Assembly: GCF_003952345.1 (NCBI RefSeq) | Contig: NZ_CP034433.1 | Location: forward strand, 3,100,001 to 3,164,000 | Direction: 5' to 3' | Length of the DNA stretch: 64,000 bases | From: Iodobacter ciconiae | GTDB taxonomy: Bacteria > Pseudomonadota > Gammaproteobacteria > Burkholderiales > Chitinibacteraceae | In this document: piece after piece, positions 1-9,113 of the stretch | How the letters are laid out: every line of letters starts with the position of its first letter | How positions within the stretch are numbered: position 1 is the first letter of the stretch | Position numbers and translations under genes: made by a program | The notes under the pieces: model-generated | What the model was told of the DNA's origin: nothing | The model's input: only the letters and a program-made list of their open reading frames with translations | Database searches by the model: none

Positions 1-1059
1 CGTCATATCGTGCGGGCAAAAATAGAGATAAACCTTGCCACGGTTATCCCGCTCAAAAAACACTTGATCGAGTACATGGGCATCGCCGTTTACACTGGCA
101 CGTTTCCCTTGGGTGGGCGACCATGCGTCCCCAGCGCGGCCTAGCGAGCTATCGGTGTCTTTAAGCTCCTGCAAGGGCGGCAAGGGGTGGGGATTTTTGG
201 TAATCAGTCCCACCAGCTTCACCAGTGTTTCAATACGGGCTTTGGTGGTTTCTTGTTCATCACCTGTCTGCGTGGCGCGATCTAGCCAAGGCTCATGCAG
301 GCCGTAAGGCGGGTGACACATAATCAGGCAATCAGCAGAGCGCTTCCCTGCCTCTTTTAAAAACGCCTGCGCAGCAAGTGCCACAAGGCAGCCTTGGCTA
401 TGGCCCACCAACGTCACCGTTTCATTGGGGTCAACCGCGCGAATTTGGGTGATCAGCGCCGCCAGTCGTTTTGCTGCCAGTGCCATATAGTGCCGATCTG
501 GTGCACGAGTAACGATATGGATTTTGTCAGCAATCAGATTATTGGTTAACCAAACTAAAAAGCCCCCCTTAAACGCGCCATAAAACATTTCAGGAATATT
601 GCTGGTGGCATTGGAAAACATCCCGCCGCCCCTGGCATTTTGCTTATCTAAGCGATTACCAAATTTGTCTACAACTTGTTCGTTGATTTTCTCTTTAGCC
701 AGCTCTTTATCTGTTGCCTTGTAGCCCCAATGAAAATGAATCACAGGGCTATTGGTTTTATCGCTTTTTATGCGCCGGTAGTAAATCGCATCAGGATCTT
801 CAACGGCTTTATCATCGTCTTTAGGTATCCGAAAATCATTAGGGAATAGATCAGGCCGATCCAGTCTTTCATTGAGCCCAGCACAGAGGCCAATGTCCTG
901 AGCGGAATAACTCACACCCACATCATTTACGCCATGCACCAAAATCACCACGCCGGGCATATTACGCCGCGTTTGAACCGGGTGATTTTTATAGCGATTG
1001 GGCATCAGTAAGGCAGAGCTGCTGCCTATGGATGGCACTTCTGGAGATTCTGTCGTCAT
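1..1059 (-). CDS. T6SS lipase effector, Tle3-like (partial, runs off left edge)
   Basis: The minus strand is open from an ATG at 1059 to the window edge, so the 3' end is missing. Residues about 19-30 read MPGVVILVHGVND, a typical first strand and oxyanion region of an alpha/beta hydrolase. The nucleophile elbow GHSQG lies at residues 219-223 (Ser221). The overall layout matches the Tle3 group of T6SS phospholipase effectors as I recall them; its C-terminal domain lies outside the window. There is no signal peptide, as expected for T6SS cargo. The start is 5 bp beyond the vgrG stop, so the two are translationally coupled and the product is probably loaded onto that VgrG. The VgrG is frameshifted, so delivery may depend on another VgrG. 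Hydrolase fold is firm; the Tle3 subclass is probable. Confidence 0.75.
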   Translation of the reverse strand, partial: MTTESPEVPSIGSSSALLMPNRYKNHPVQTRRNMPGVVILVHGVNDVGVSYSAQDIGLCAGLNERLDRPDLFPNDFRIPKDDDKAVEDPDAIYYRRIKSDKTNSPVIHFHWGYKATDKELAKEKINEQVVDKFGNRLDKQNARGGGMFSNATSNIPEMFYGAFKGGFLVWLTNNLIADKIHIVTRAPDRHYMALAAKRLAALITQIRAVDPNETVTLVGHSQGCLVALAAQAFLKEAGKRSADCLIMCHPPYGLHEPWLDRATQTGDEQETTKARIETLVKLVGLITKNPHPLPPLQELKDTDSSLGRAGDAWSPTQGKRASVNGDAHVLDQVFFERDNRGKVYLYFCPHDMT

Positions 1060-1063
1060 GTTG

Positions 1064-3761
1064 TTAGTCTTTCTTAGGCAGTATGCGGATTTGGGCAACC
1101 TGCATGCTGGTTTCTTCCAGCAATTGAGTTTTTCCCTCTGCATCAGAAACACCCTTGAGCTTACTACCATCCTTCAGAGTAATTTCATAATCGCGTAGGG
1201 CGGCTATTTGCGGTTTGCTTGGATCACTGCTTGGGTAATGCAATTGAAATTTTTGATCCGCTTTACCAGATTGAAATACAGGCAAATTAATACTTTCAGT
1301 AGCAGGGCCGCTCATGGACTTACTGGCCGCTTTAATATTGACGGCCCCTTTGGTGCCCAGCGTAATGCCATCGCCCACTTTAATAAATGAGCCATCTTCT
1401 GCAATCAGGTTTACTTTTTTCGCCATAAGGTAAATTTCGTCGACTGCGATCATGCGAATATTTTTTTCTGCTTGGGCCATAAAATCATTAGCCTGAGCTT
1501 GAATAAGAAACTGCCCTTGATGAGCAATCATGCGAAAATCCCCAGACTGGGCAAACTGGCTAATACCCTGGCCTGCGTTTAGACTAAAGCGCTCTCCCGA
1601 AGTCCACTGCAGGTGTTTTTTTGCGGCCACATCCATATTCAATCCCGCATAAGCAAGGATTGTTTGCGGGGTGGTGAAGCTTAGCCCCGCCTGCGCTGTA
1701 AAGCTCATGACCGGCTTGCCGCCGCCCTGAGCTTTTGGGTCCGCATTACTGCCTTTTTCCCAGTTTTTAATGCTATCAATTAACTCTGTTTGTGCCGCCT
1801 GATCCAGAGTCAAGGCCTGATTAGTACTGGCATAGTCGCCAAACGCCTTGAATAACTCGGCACACTGATCCAGTAATTCAATCATTTCGGTCCGGGCTAA
1901 TTGATTACCACTGGCTTGTAATTTGCCATAAGTCGTCAGCAATAAACCTTGGGCAGCACGAATACTGATGCTGGCATCAGAGCGCAACTCTGCCCCCTCG
2001 CCTCGGGCAGTGGCTTTACCATTGTTTCGTGGATGAGTCAGAAAGCCCATGTTTAATTGAGTTTTAGCGTGCTCACTCGATAGCTTGGTTCTTACTTCCC
2101 CCTTGCTATCATCAAATAACAGCTCGCCATATTGGCCACCATCGTGCTCTTTTGTCTTAATCCCAGAGAGCGTTTTATTGGCAGGCAGCGCACCCACCCC
2201 GCTAAATGTGGCCGGAGGATGACTCCCGTTGTGAACCACACCCGTGACAATGGGCCGGTCGATATCGTTGTCGAGGTAGCTGACTAAAACTTCTTGGCCG
2301 ATACGCGGGATAAATTGATGACCCCAGCTTGCCCCCGCAGAAGGGTAGGCAACGCGAACCCAACAGGAGGATTTATCATCCAGATTTGCACCGAACTCAG
2401 GGTGTTCTGCGGCTCTTTGCCATGTGAATTGAATTTTTATACGGCCCAGCTCGTCGGTATGGACTTCTGCACCGGCAGGGCCGACCACGGTGGCGGTTTG
2501 TACCCCAAAGCTACTGGGCTTGCTGCTTTCGTCATAGCGTGGGGTGGGCCCCGGCGCTGGGCGCTAAAGTCTGCCTGATAAGGTGCATTTTCTGCTGCAT
2601 CTGCTGGATTTGAACCCGCCAACAGGCCCGGTGCAAGCATCAGCAGTTGCTGGGTGAGATCGACGGGTAAATTATTATTGGCGGTAAATTTAAGCTCGGT
2701 GACTACGAACTCTCTTTTTTCAGCCTCGTCCCATTCGTGAGCGGGGTGGTCATCTAAACGAAACCATTGCCCAGCCTGCAAAGATCGCAAAGTGCCTAAG
2801 CCGCTAAAAGACTTTTTAGCCTGATCGTGCGATTGCTGGCGTAGTTGTGCGTAGTGACTAAGGTCTTCGGCATTGTTCGCGTAGTAGTGCGCGAGTGAGC
2901 CGTAATCTTCAAAACTGGACTGAATTTGCTGGCCGCCTTCACCCTGATCAACCGCGCTGTCATCAAAGCTTTGATTCGTCTTAACGGCTTTATAATCAAA
3001 GCTGGCTAAAGCTACGCTACTGCTTCTCAGCTGGCGCTGAGTAGTCCAATCGGTGAGTGCATCATCCTCTTCCGTAGAATCCGCCCTGTGGAACCTGACG
3101 TGTGAATCACTGGCCTCTGGAATGGCGTAAGCATCATCAAAAATCACCAGTTGTACTTGCGGTGAATCGCCCGCTAAATGAACAAAGCGCCAGGATAAGC
3201 CTTCACGCTGCATGATTCTGCATAGAAACGCATAATCAGATTCATTTTTCTGGGTGGTATAAGATTGGGGAGGGTAATTGCCGGACAGTTTGAAATCCAG
3301 CGTTTGTACTGAGGCAAAGACGGGGTTTTTGTCCTGATGCTCGGCCAGAACCTGTTTAATCAAATCTGGTACAGATAAATCCTGAAAAACGCGAGAAGTG
3401 CGCCGGTATCTAAGCAGGGCAAAGGGCGGCTCAACAGTGAGCTTGTATTTGGCAAAGCCACCATCAGAGCCTAATAATTGTGCCTGGGAAACCACCCCAC
3501 AGCGCTCTATTACTCCCCCCGAGCATCGGTAATTGACAGCACAACCGGTAAGCCCAGTAAGGATTTAAGCTCTAAAGCGGTATCTGGCGATAAGCAGTCA
3601 ATGTAATAAAGATAGGGCTGATTAATGCCTTCGGTGCCTGTGACCCGCTGGGGCAGCAGCTGATCTCCCCATACGGCACCATCGCCAATTTGTAATAAAA
3701 TCAATCGCTGATCCTGATTAAAGGCAGCAGCGAAAGAAGCTAACAATTGATCGGGGCGCAT
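1064..3761 (-). pseudogene. vgrG: VgrG spike protein, broken by two frameshifts
   Basis: Three consecutive reading frames together make a full VgrG when compared with the intact copy at 33297-35993. Piece one starts MRPDQLLASF at 3761 and ends just after VVLSITDARG. Frame is lost in a run of six C (3515-3520; six G on the coding strand), where the intact copy has seven. Piece two runs to about 2546, where 7 bp present in the intact copy (AGCGCCT on the plus strand) are absent. Piece three covers the gp5-like OB fold (GRIKIQFTWQR), the DUF2345 needle region and a C-terminal tail ending ILPKKD. The tail differs from that of the other VgrG and ends in a DGSKLKGVSDAEGKTQL stretch, like the transthyretin-type cargo adaptors of some VgrGs. 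As written it cannot make a full-length spike. Sequencing error or phase variation in the C run is possible; the 7-bp loss is harder to explain that way. Confidence 0.85.
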
Positions 3762-4249
3762 GGGGCATTCCACAATTTTATCAATCGATCAGATTACCTG
3801 ACAATTTGCTTGCATGTCCCAATAATTACAAACACCTGGACTTATTACCTATTTTGCATACTGTATTGGTAAGTATTTGTACCTAGTTTTTGTTTGGGCT
3901 AATCAAGTATTTTACAAAGTACAAATAAGCAGCTTGGGTACGCAATGATGTGCTGAGCTGCTTTTTTATTACATGATGAGGAGGGGGAAAGTAGGGTCTA
4001 TGAAGGTGCTTTTGAGGCTAGTGATACGAGCATTTGCAAGCGCTCATGAGGGTTAGCTGGTCTGGTTTTTGGGTGCTAAAACAGGGTAAAGGCGAGGTGA
4101 TGAGCTGTTATTTTAATAAGGGTATGGACTTAAGAAGATTGATTTCTGAATAGGGCTAGTGGAAGGCGCGAAGGGGATTATTGCTGTGTTGGAATGGCTT
4201 TGTATTGTGAGGCTTGAGAACAGAAGAGTGCCAGAGGATCGCCAGACAA
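3762..4249. other. Gene-free stretch upstream of the broken vgrG
   Basis: No convincing coding region on either strand. It should contain the promoter of the minus-strand vgrG island. The only structured element I see is a plus-strand hairpin with a T run at 3927-3967, listed separately. Confidence 0.6.
3927..3967 (+). terminator. Orphan Rho-independent terminator on the plus strand
   Basis: Arms AAGCAGCT (3927-3934) and AGCTGCTT (3956-3963) are complementary around a 21-base loop, and the right arm runs straight into T residues. No plus-strand gene lies upstream of it, because vgrG and its effector run the other way. It may end a small RNA or may be chance. Confidence 0.45.
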
Positions 4250-4277
4250 CAAAAAGCCCAGTCTAGTTGGCTGGGCT
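4250..4277 (-). terminator. Terminator of the tRNA-Lys pair
   Basis: Arms AGCCCAG (4255-4261) and CTGGGCT (4271-4277) form a 7-bp stem. Read on the minus strand the stem is followed by five T residues, 16 bp beyond the 3' end of the second tRNA. Confidence 0.75.
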
Positions 4278-4292
4278 AAGTCTTTGATTTCT

Positions 4293-4368
4293 TGGTGGGC
4301 TGTGACAGATTCGAACTGTCGACCTACGGATTAAGAGTCCGCTGCTCTACCAGCTGAGCTAACAGCCC
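4293..4368 (-). tRNA. tRNA-Lys (anticodon CTT)
   Basis: A 76-nt cloverleaf with 7-bp acceptor GGGCTGT/ACAGCCC, D arm GCTC/GAGC, anticodon loop CTCTTAA (anticodon CTT, reads AAG), T arm GACAG/CTGTC around TTCGAAT, and an encoded CCA end. It follows the other tRNA-Lys by 27 bp in the same direction, so the two are probably one transcript. Confidence 0.95.
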
Positions 4369-4395
4369 TGAATGTATATTTGAGTGAACTAGGAG

Positions 4396-4471
4396 TGGTG
4401 GGTCGTGCGGGATTCGAACCTGCGACAAACGGATTAAAAGTCCGCTGCTCTACCAACTGAGCTAACGACCC
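4396..4471 (-). tRNA. tRNA-Lys (anticodon TTT)
   Basis: A 76-nt cloverleaf with acceptor GGGTCGT/ACGACCC, anticodon loop CTTTTAA (anticodon TTT, reads AAA/AAG), T loop TTCGAAT and an encoded CCA. It is the promoter-proximal member of the pair; the AT-rich segment 4472-4700 upstream is the likely promoter region. Confidence 0.95.
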
Positions 4472-4752
4472 GCTCTCACTTCAGAGAGGACGCATTCTAA
4501 TGGATTGAGTTTCTGTGTCAAGTCTTGGTGTGGAAATACTTGTATGAATCAGAGGGATAAACTGCTTACTTACTGATTTTATTAAAATTTTTTTAAAATA
4601 TTTCTATATGAAATAATTAAGTTTTTTCTTTTTAATATTGGTTTTTTTTAGTCTGGCTATCTTACAAAAAATCGTAAATTTATGCAAAATCGTTAATGCT
4701 GCAAGTTTAGGAAACACGGTAAACTTAGGCTTTCTTGAATTGGACAATCGCC

Positions 4753-5133
4753 ATGCGCTTGCTGCATACCATGCTCCGTGTGGGTAATCTTGAACTATCT
4801 ATTCAGTTTTATATCGAAGTACTCGGTATGCGTTTACTGCGCCGTACAGATTTTGCTGAGGGTCGTTTTACTCTGGCATTTTTGGGGTATGAAGATGAAG
4901 CCAGTGGTACGGTGCTTGAGCTTACCCATAACTGGGATACCGAAAAATATGATCTCGGTAATGCTTACGGGCATATCGCGATTGAAACAGATGATATTTA
5001 TGTTCGCTGTAATGATGTGCGTGTGAAAGGGGGCAAGGTTGTACGTGAGCCAGGCCCGATGAAGCATGGTAGTACCATCATTGCTTTTGTTGAAGATCCA
5101 GATGGTTACAAAATCGAATTTATCCAAAAATGA
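4753..5133 (+). CDS. gloA: Lactoylglutathione lyase (glyoxalase I)
   Basis: Isomerises the hemithioacetal of methylglyoxal and glutathione to S-lactoylglutathione in the cytosol. The 126-residue protein begins MRLLHTMLRVGNLE, as E. coli GloA does, which sets the start at the ATG at 4753 rather than an in-frame TTG 18 bp upstream. All four metal ligands known from E. coli GloA are in place: H5, E56, H74 and E122. The C-terminal signature FVEDPDGYKIE is present. The stop codon overlaps the ATG of the antiporter gene (ATGA), so the two are coupled. No clear Shine-Dalgarno sequence is visible. Confidence 0.96.
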   Translation: MRLLHTMLRVGNLELSIQFYIEVLGMRLLRRTDFAEGRFTLAFLGYEDEASGTVLELTHNWDTEKYDLGNAYGHIAIETDDIYVRCNDVRVKGGKVVREPGPMKHGSTIIAFVEDPDGYKIEFIQK

Positions 5134-6533
5134 AAAAATATTTATTTTTAGCTTTGTGCCTGCTGCCCGGCCTTGTGCTGGCTGCAGATTTTGATGGTGC
5201 TACTTTAAGCTTGGCCTGGGCTTTACCTTTTGTAGGCATATTGCTTTCTATTGCGCTATTTCCTTTATTTGCCCCCCATTTCTGGCATAGCCATTTTGGT
5301 AAGGTAGCTGCTTTTTGGGCGGCGTGTTTCTTATTGCCATTTACGATGGTTTTTGGTGTGCCTACATCGCTGGGTGTGATTGCTCATGCAATGATTGACG
5401 AATATATCCCATTTATTTTGATACTTTTCGCGCTGTATACCATTTCGGGCGGAATTTTAGTTTGGGGTAATTTGCACGGCTCAGCAAAGCTGAACACGGG
5501 TATCTTGGCTCTGGGGACGGTATTGGCATCCATTATGGGGACAACGGGTGCAGCAATGCTTCTGATTCGCCCCTTAATTAAAGCCAATGACAACCGTAAA
5601 CATAATGTGCATGTTGTGGTGTTTTTTATTTTTCTGGTGGCCAATATCGGAGGTGGTTTAACGCCTCTGGGTGACCCTCCTTTATTTCTTGGTTTTTTAA
5701 AAGGTGTGGATTTTTTCTGGACCTTTAGCCATATGTTGCCTTTGGTTGCATTTGCTGCGGCTTTATTACTGACAATGTTTTACTTTATTGATAGCTATTA
5801 CTTCAAAAAAGAGGGCGTGTTAGATATTGATAAAACCCAAGATAAACCAATCAAAATTTACGGCAAGCTCAATTTCTTTTTAATTGCGGCCGTGGTGGCA
5901 GCAGTGGTGATGTCTGGTGTCTGGAAGCCCGGTATTAGCTGGCATATTGCAGGCACCGAGCTGGCTATCCAGGATTTAATGCGTGATTTGATTTTACTGG
6001 CATTAGCATTGATTTCTTTGAAATTTACTCCTAAGCCAGTGCGTGCAGGTAATGATTTTAACTGGGGCCCCATTTTAGAAGTGGCTAAATTATTTGCCGG
6101 TATCTTTATTGTAATGGCCCCGGCAATCGCCATTTTACGGGCCGGGGAGGCTGGGCATTTGGCCTCACTGGTAAATACTGTGAGCGATGCCAGTGGTGGC
6201 CCAATTGATTATATGTATTTCTGGATGACGGGCTTGCTATCAGCATTTCTGGATAATGCTCCGACTTATCTCGTGTTCTTTAATCTGGCTCATGGCGATG
6301 CAGTACATTTAATGGGCCCAATGGCTTCTACCCTGCTGGCTATTTCTGCAGGCTCGGTGTTTATGGGGGCATTAAGTTATATTGGTAATGCACCTAATTT
6401 TATGGTGAAAGCCGTTGCAGAAGACCGTGGGATTAAAATGCCGAGTTTCTTTGGCTATATGGCATGGTCTTGTGCTATTTTATTACCATTGTTTGTTTTA
6501 ATGACTTTTGTTTTTTTTAGTCATTCGCTTTAG
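5130..6533 (+). CDS. Sodium:proton antiporter-like membrane protein (CitMHS/NhaD type)
   Basis: A 467-residue inner-membrane protein. Residues 1-18 look like a cleavable signal peptide (LCLLPGLVLAAD), followed by about eleven to twelve hydrophobic segments. The stretches NIGGGLTPLGDPP and LLSAFLDNAPTYLVF resemble the paired re-entrant motifs (GDP and DNAP) of the ion-transporter superfamily that holds NhaD and citrate carriers. Family membership is fairly secure; whether it exchanges Na+/H+ or moves a carboxylate is inferred from annotation habits for close relatives. It is coupled to gloA by a 4-bp overlap and ends at a strong bidirectional terminator. Confidence 0.85.
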   Translation: MKKYLFLALCLLPGLVLAADFDGATLSLAWALPFVGILLSIALFPLFAPHFWHSHFGKVAAFWAACFLLPFTMVFGVPTSLGVIAHAMIDEYIPFILILFALYTISGGILVWGNLHGSAKLNTGILALGTVLASIMGTTGAAMLLIRPLIKANDNRKHNVHVVVFFIFLVANIGGGLTPLGDPPLFLGFLKGVDFFWTFSHMLPLVAFAAALLLTMFYFIDSYYFKKEGVLDIDKTQDKPIKIYGKLNFFLIAAVVAAVVMSGVWKPGISWHIAGTELAIQDLMRDLILLALALISLKFTPKPVRAGNDFNWGPILEVAKLFAGIFIVMAPAIAILRAGEAGHLASLVNTVSDASGGPIDYMYFWMTGLLSAFLDNAPTYLVFFNLAHGDAVHLMGPMASTLLAISAGSVFMGALSYIGNAPNFMVKAVAEDRGIKMPSFFGYMAWSCAILLPLFVLMTFVFFSHSL

Positions 6534-6536
6534 AGT

Positions 6537-6567
6537 AAAAGCCCCATTGTAGTCAGTGGGGCTTTTT
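6537..6567. terminator. Bidirectional terminator between antiporter and telA
   Basis: AAAAGCCCCA and TGGGGCTTTT form a 10-bp stem with A and T runs on either side, so it can end the plus-strand antiporter transcript and the convergent minus-strand tellurite cluster. Confidence 0.85.
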
Positions 6568-6604
6568 AGTGAGTAATTATAAAATATTAATGCGTCTGCT
6601 TAGT

Positions 6605-7717
6605 TTATTGCTTTAAAGTTTGCTTTAGTTCGGCATCCATTCGGATAAGTTCTTGCGTTGTTTTTTTCCGCTGCTGGCTGCGCTGTTCGGCCAATTGTAT
6701 TTTCTGCCTAATCATATCAATTGTTTTATCCTGCACATGTTGCAATGTATTAATATCCACCGCCTGCCTTTGCAGTGCTGTTTCTGCAGCAATTACATTG
6801 TCATGAATTTGGTCTGCAGCCCTTTTCATTGAAGACTGAATCTGGTCTTTAACGCGATTACTAATTTCTAAATTAGCTTTTTGCCTCAGACTGAGTAAAC
6901 CCATACTGATATCGGTTCCCCAGGCCGGAATGGCATTTTCCAGCAGGGAGCGAAAATCATCGGTGATGCCGCGATTTGCGTCTTCCAGGCCTTTGATTTG
7001 AAATGCGCGCAATTTTGCCTGATGGATTTGTAGCTCAATTGTTTCGGCCCGGCGGGTTAAGCGATCGACCCGTTGCCTTTGTCCGGCAATTTGCATCGGA
7101 TCGTTGGGGTCAAGGGCGGCCAGTTTTTGTTGCTCTTCGGCCAGCACAATGCCGATGGCAGGCAGGATTTGTTCCAGCGTGCGCATATCTGCCAGATTGG
7201 CTGCATAAGCGTTGCCAAGCCACTGGTTATCGGTTTCCATGACTCGCAGGCGATTGCGCATATCATTACAAATTTTATCGATTTGCCCTTTGGCGCTATC
7301 AAAAGCTTGTACCACATCGACTTTGGCTATATTTAAAGTGCGTTTCAGACGATTAACCAGCCCGTTTAAGCCGCTGGGCTCTCCCAGCTGATCGTAGTGT
7401 ACGGTGGTCATCAGCTTGAGTACATCATTCATGCCACGGCCAAATTCTCCGGTATCACTGGCGCGTGTTTTGGCTAATAACTGATCGGATAACTGAACCA
7501 ATTGCTGTGTCTGCCGGTTGCCGATTTCTTCGAGCTGTTCGCTGCCAAGCTGGCGAATCTGCGCAACTAAGGCAGGGTCTGCCGTGGCCGGTTGTAAGGT
7601 TGTCACTTCAGATGGCTGGATAATGTTTAGCGAAGGGTTAACGGTCTGGGTAAGGTCGATGGAGAGAGGGCTTGGGGCGGACGATGGGCTGCCAAATAAA
7701 TCTTTATATTGCGACAT
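6605..7717 (-). CDS. telA: Toxic anion (tellurite) resistance protein TelA family
   Basis: A 370-residue soluble, mostly helical protein. The middle and C-terminal parts (LVQLSDQLLAKTRASDTGEF, NGLVNRLKRTLNIAKVDV, long heptad-like helices) are typical of the TelA/KlaA family, which is linked to tellurite and cell-envelope stress; its biochemical role is not known. The N-terminus starts MSQYKDLFG, then a Ser/Pro-rich linker. The same DLFG motif occurs three times at the start of the upstream neighbour. It is the last gene of a four-gene minus-strand operon, 8 bp after that neighbour, and ends at the bidirectional terminator. Confidence 0.9.
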   Translation of the reverse strand: MSQYKDLFGSPSSAPSPLSIDLTQTVNPSLNIIQPSEVTTLQPATADPALVAQIRQLGSEQLEEIGNRQTQQLVQLSDQLLAKTRASDTGEFGRGMNDVLKLMTTVHYDQLGEPSGLNGLVNRLKRTLNIAKVDVVQAFDSAKGQIDKICNDMRNRLRVMETDNQWLGNAYAANLADMRTLEQILPAIGIVLAEEQQKLAALDPNDPMQIAGQRQRVDRLTRRAETIELQIHQAKLRAFQIKGLEDANRGITDDFRSLLENAIPAWGTDISMGLLSLRQKANLEISNRVKDQIQSSMKRAADQIHDNVIAAETALQRQAVDINTLQHVQDKTIDMIRQKIQLAEQRSQQRKKTTQELIRMDAELKQTLKQ

Positions 7718-7725
7718 GGTGATCC

Positions 7726-8463
7726 TCAGAGTTTTTGCTGAATATCGACAACTAGCAGCGAGAGAAAGTGGGTGTGCCAGTTTTCAATGTCTAGGAGTTG
7801 CTCGTCTAGCTGCGCGGTGAGTTGCCTGGTTGATGCCGCCTGCAGGGCCAGAATTTGCGCTTGGGTGAGGATACGATTAAGTAGCTGATCCTGTGGATCT
7901 AATACGAGCAGAGCATCTGCTTTTAAAACACCAGCCAGCCGGTCCAGGTAATCGGTTTGGCGTAGTAATTCATCTATATCGTTTTGTAAAAATAAATCCG
8001 GTTTTAATTCTTGGCGCATAAATAATTGCAATTGATCAATTAAGGCATGGGCCTGTGGCTTATCAATTGTTGTTTTTCTAAATAAAATATTGCGTTTGGG
8101 ATTTATTGCTACCTGTAAAACATCGGCCTGTCGTTTGGCCTCTGTAAACATATTGTTTAATAGATTTTCACGGCTTTTAACTGATTGGGTGAGATCGATA
8201 ACGTGGTGCATTAATTGTTTGCTGGCCTGAATCAATTCTGCATAGCGCAGATTAACACCTTCAGTGCTTGCGATTATTTTAGGCGTTGCTGAGGTGTCTG
8301 GTGCAGCCTCTTTGGCTAAGGGGGCGGCGCTTGCCTGATTGGCAAATAAATCAGCAAATGCTTCGGAAACGGGGGCGGCCTGGGGAACCACAGCTTGCTC
8401 CCCAAACAGATCGCGTAAATTGGGCGAAGGCGCGCCAAATAAATCGCGATACTCTGGCATCAT
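7726..8463 (-). CDS. Unknown protein of the tellurite cluster with repeated DLFG motifs
   Basis: A 245-residue protein I do not recognise as a named family. Its first 41 residues hold three related motifs: YRDLFG (5-10), LRDLFG (16-21) and FADLFA (36-41), separated by Pro/Ala/Ser-rich linkers. A short low-complexity segment follows (about 42-60), then a helical body rich in Leu, Gln and Asp (about 70-240) that looks like a helical bundle or coiled coil. There is no signal peptide and no membrane segment. The start codon overlaps the terD stop, so it is made with TerD. TelA begins with the same YKDLFG motif, which suggests both dock to one partner. Function unknown. Confidence 0.8.
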   Translation of the reverse strand: MMPEYRDLFGAPSPNLRDLFGEQAVVPQAAPVSEAFADLFANQASAAPLAKEAAPDTSATPKIIASTEGVNLRYAELIQASKQLMHHVIDLTQSVKSRENLLNNMFTEAKRQADVLQVAINPKRNILFRKTTIDKPQAHALIDQLQLFMRQELKPDLFLQNDIDELLRQTDYLDRLAGVLKADALLVLDPQDQLLNRILTQAQILALQAASTRQLTAQLDEQLLDIENWHTHFLSLLVVDIQQKL

Positions 8464-9044
8464 CAGCCCTGATAACCAAATAACTGAAAGAAATCAGGTA
8501 ATTCTTTACCCGGATAGCCCTGGCTTACGTTTTCTACGGTCCAGACCTGATCTTTTTTACGGATACTTGCAAATAAGCAGCCGGTCGAGCCCGCGTCCAG
8601 CGCTGCAAGCCTGGCTTCGGCTAATAATTCATTGGTTTGATTATTGAAGATCTGCATTTTTGCATCAGCAACTTCGGCAAAGCTTTGTCCGCGCTCGATA
8701 GCTTTATCAATGGTGCCAACAATAGCGATTAAATCACAACTGGCGGGCAGGGCATTAAAGTGAATCAGAATGACTTCATCCGGGCCATTTCCGTCTCCGG
8801 TACGATCATCCCCTGCCAAGTGCTCCATAGATGGAGTTTTTTGCTGGCCCCAATAGCAAATATGATCAACTTCGGTGATTTTTCCCATTGGGCCACCACC
8901 TGTGCTGCTTAAAGGGAAGCAACTTGCATCTAAGTCATAGCTGCCTTTGCTTGAATTTTTTGGTGGTGACCAGGAAAGCTCAAGGCGGACTGCTTGTAAT
9001 GGAGTACTGTTTTTGGTGAGCGGTAAGCTACCGCCTTTAGTCAT
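8463..9044 (-). CDS. terD: TerD-family calcium-binding stress protein
   Basis: A 193-residue cytosolic TerD domain protein. The two acidic calcium-site motifs of the family are visible: DLDAS at residues 37-41 and a Gly/Asp-rich loop at 78-90 (GDDRTGDGNGPDE). TerD proteins belong to tellurite, phage and chemical stress clusters; their molecular task is unsettled. The C-terminus ends FFQLFGYQG, which loosely echoes the DLFG motif of its two downstream neighbours. It lies 69 bp after the VWA gene and overlaps the next gene by one base. Confidence 0.92.
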   Translation of the reverse strand: MTKGGSLPLTKNSTPLQAVRLELSWSPPKNSSKGSYDLDASCFPLSSTGGGPMGKITEVDHICYWGQQKTPSMEHLAGDDRTGDGNGPDEVILIHFNALPASCDLIAIVGTIDKAIERGQSFAEVADAKMQIFNNQTNELLAEARLAALDAGSTGCLFASIRKKDQVWTVENVSQGYPGKELPDFFQLFGYQG

Positions 9045-9113
9045 GGGGAGCTTCTTTTATCCTTACCAGGTTTTATTTAATGGTGAGTCGGCAGTTTTAT
9101 CGCAGCGTTTTGC

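Noticed and set aside
4472..4752. Possible gene in the AT-rich stretch before gloA
   Set aside because: All frames are short and closed; only tRNA and gloA promoters are expected here.
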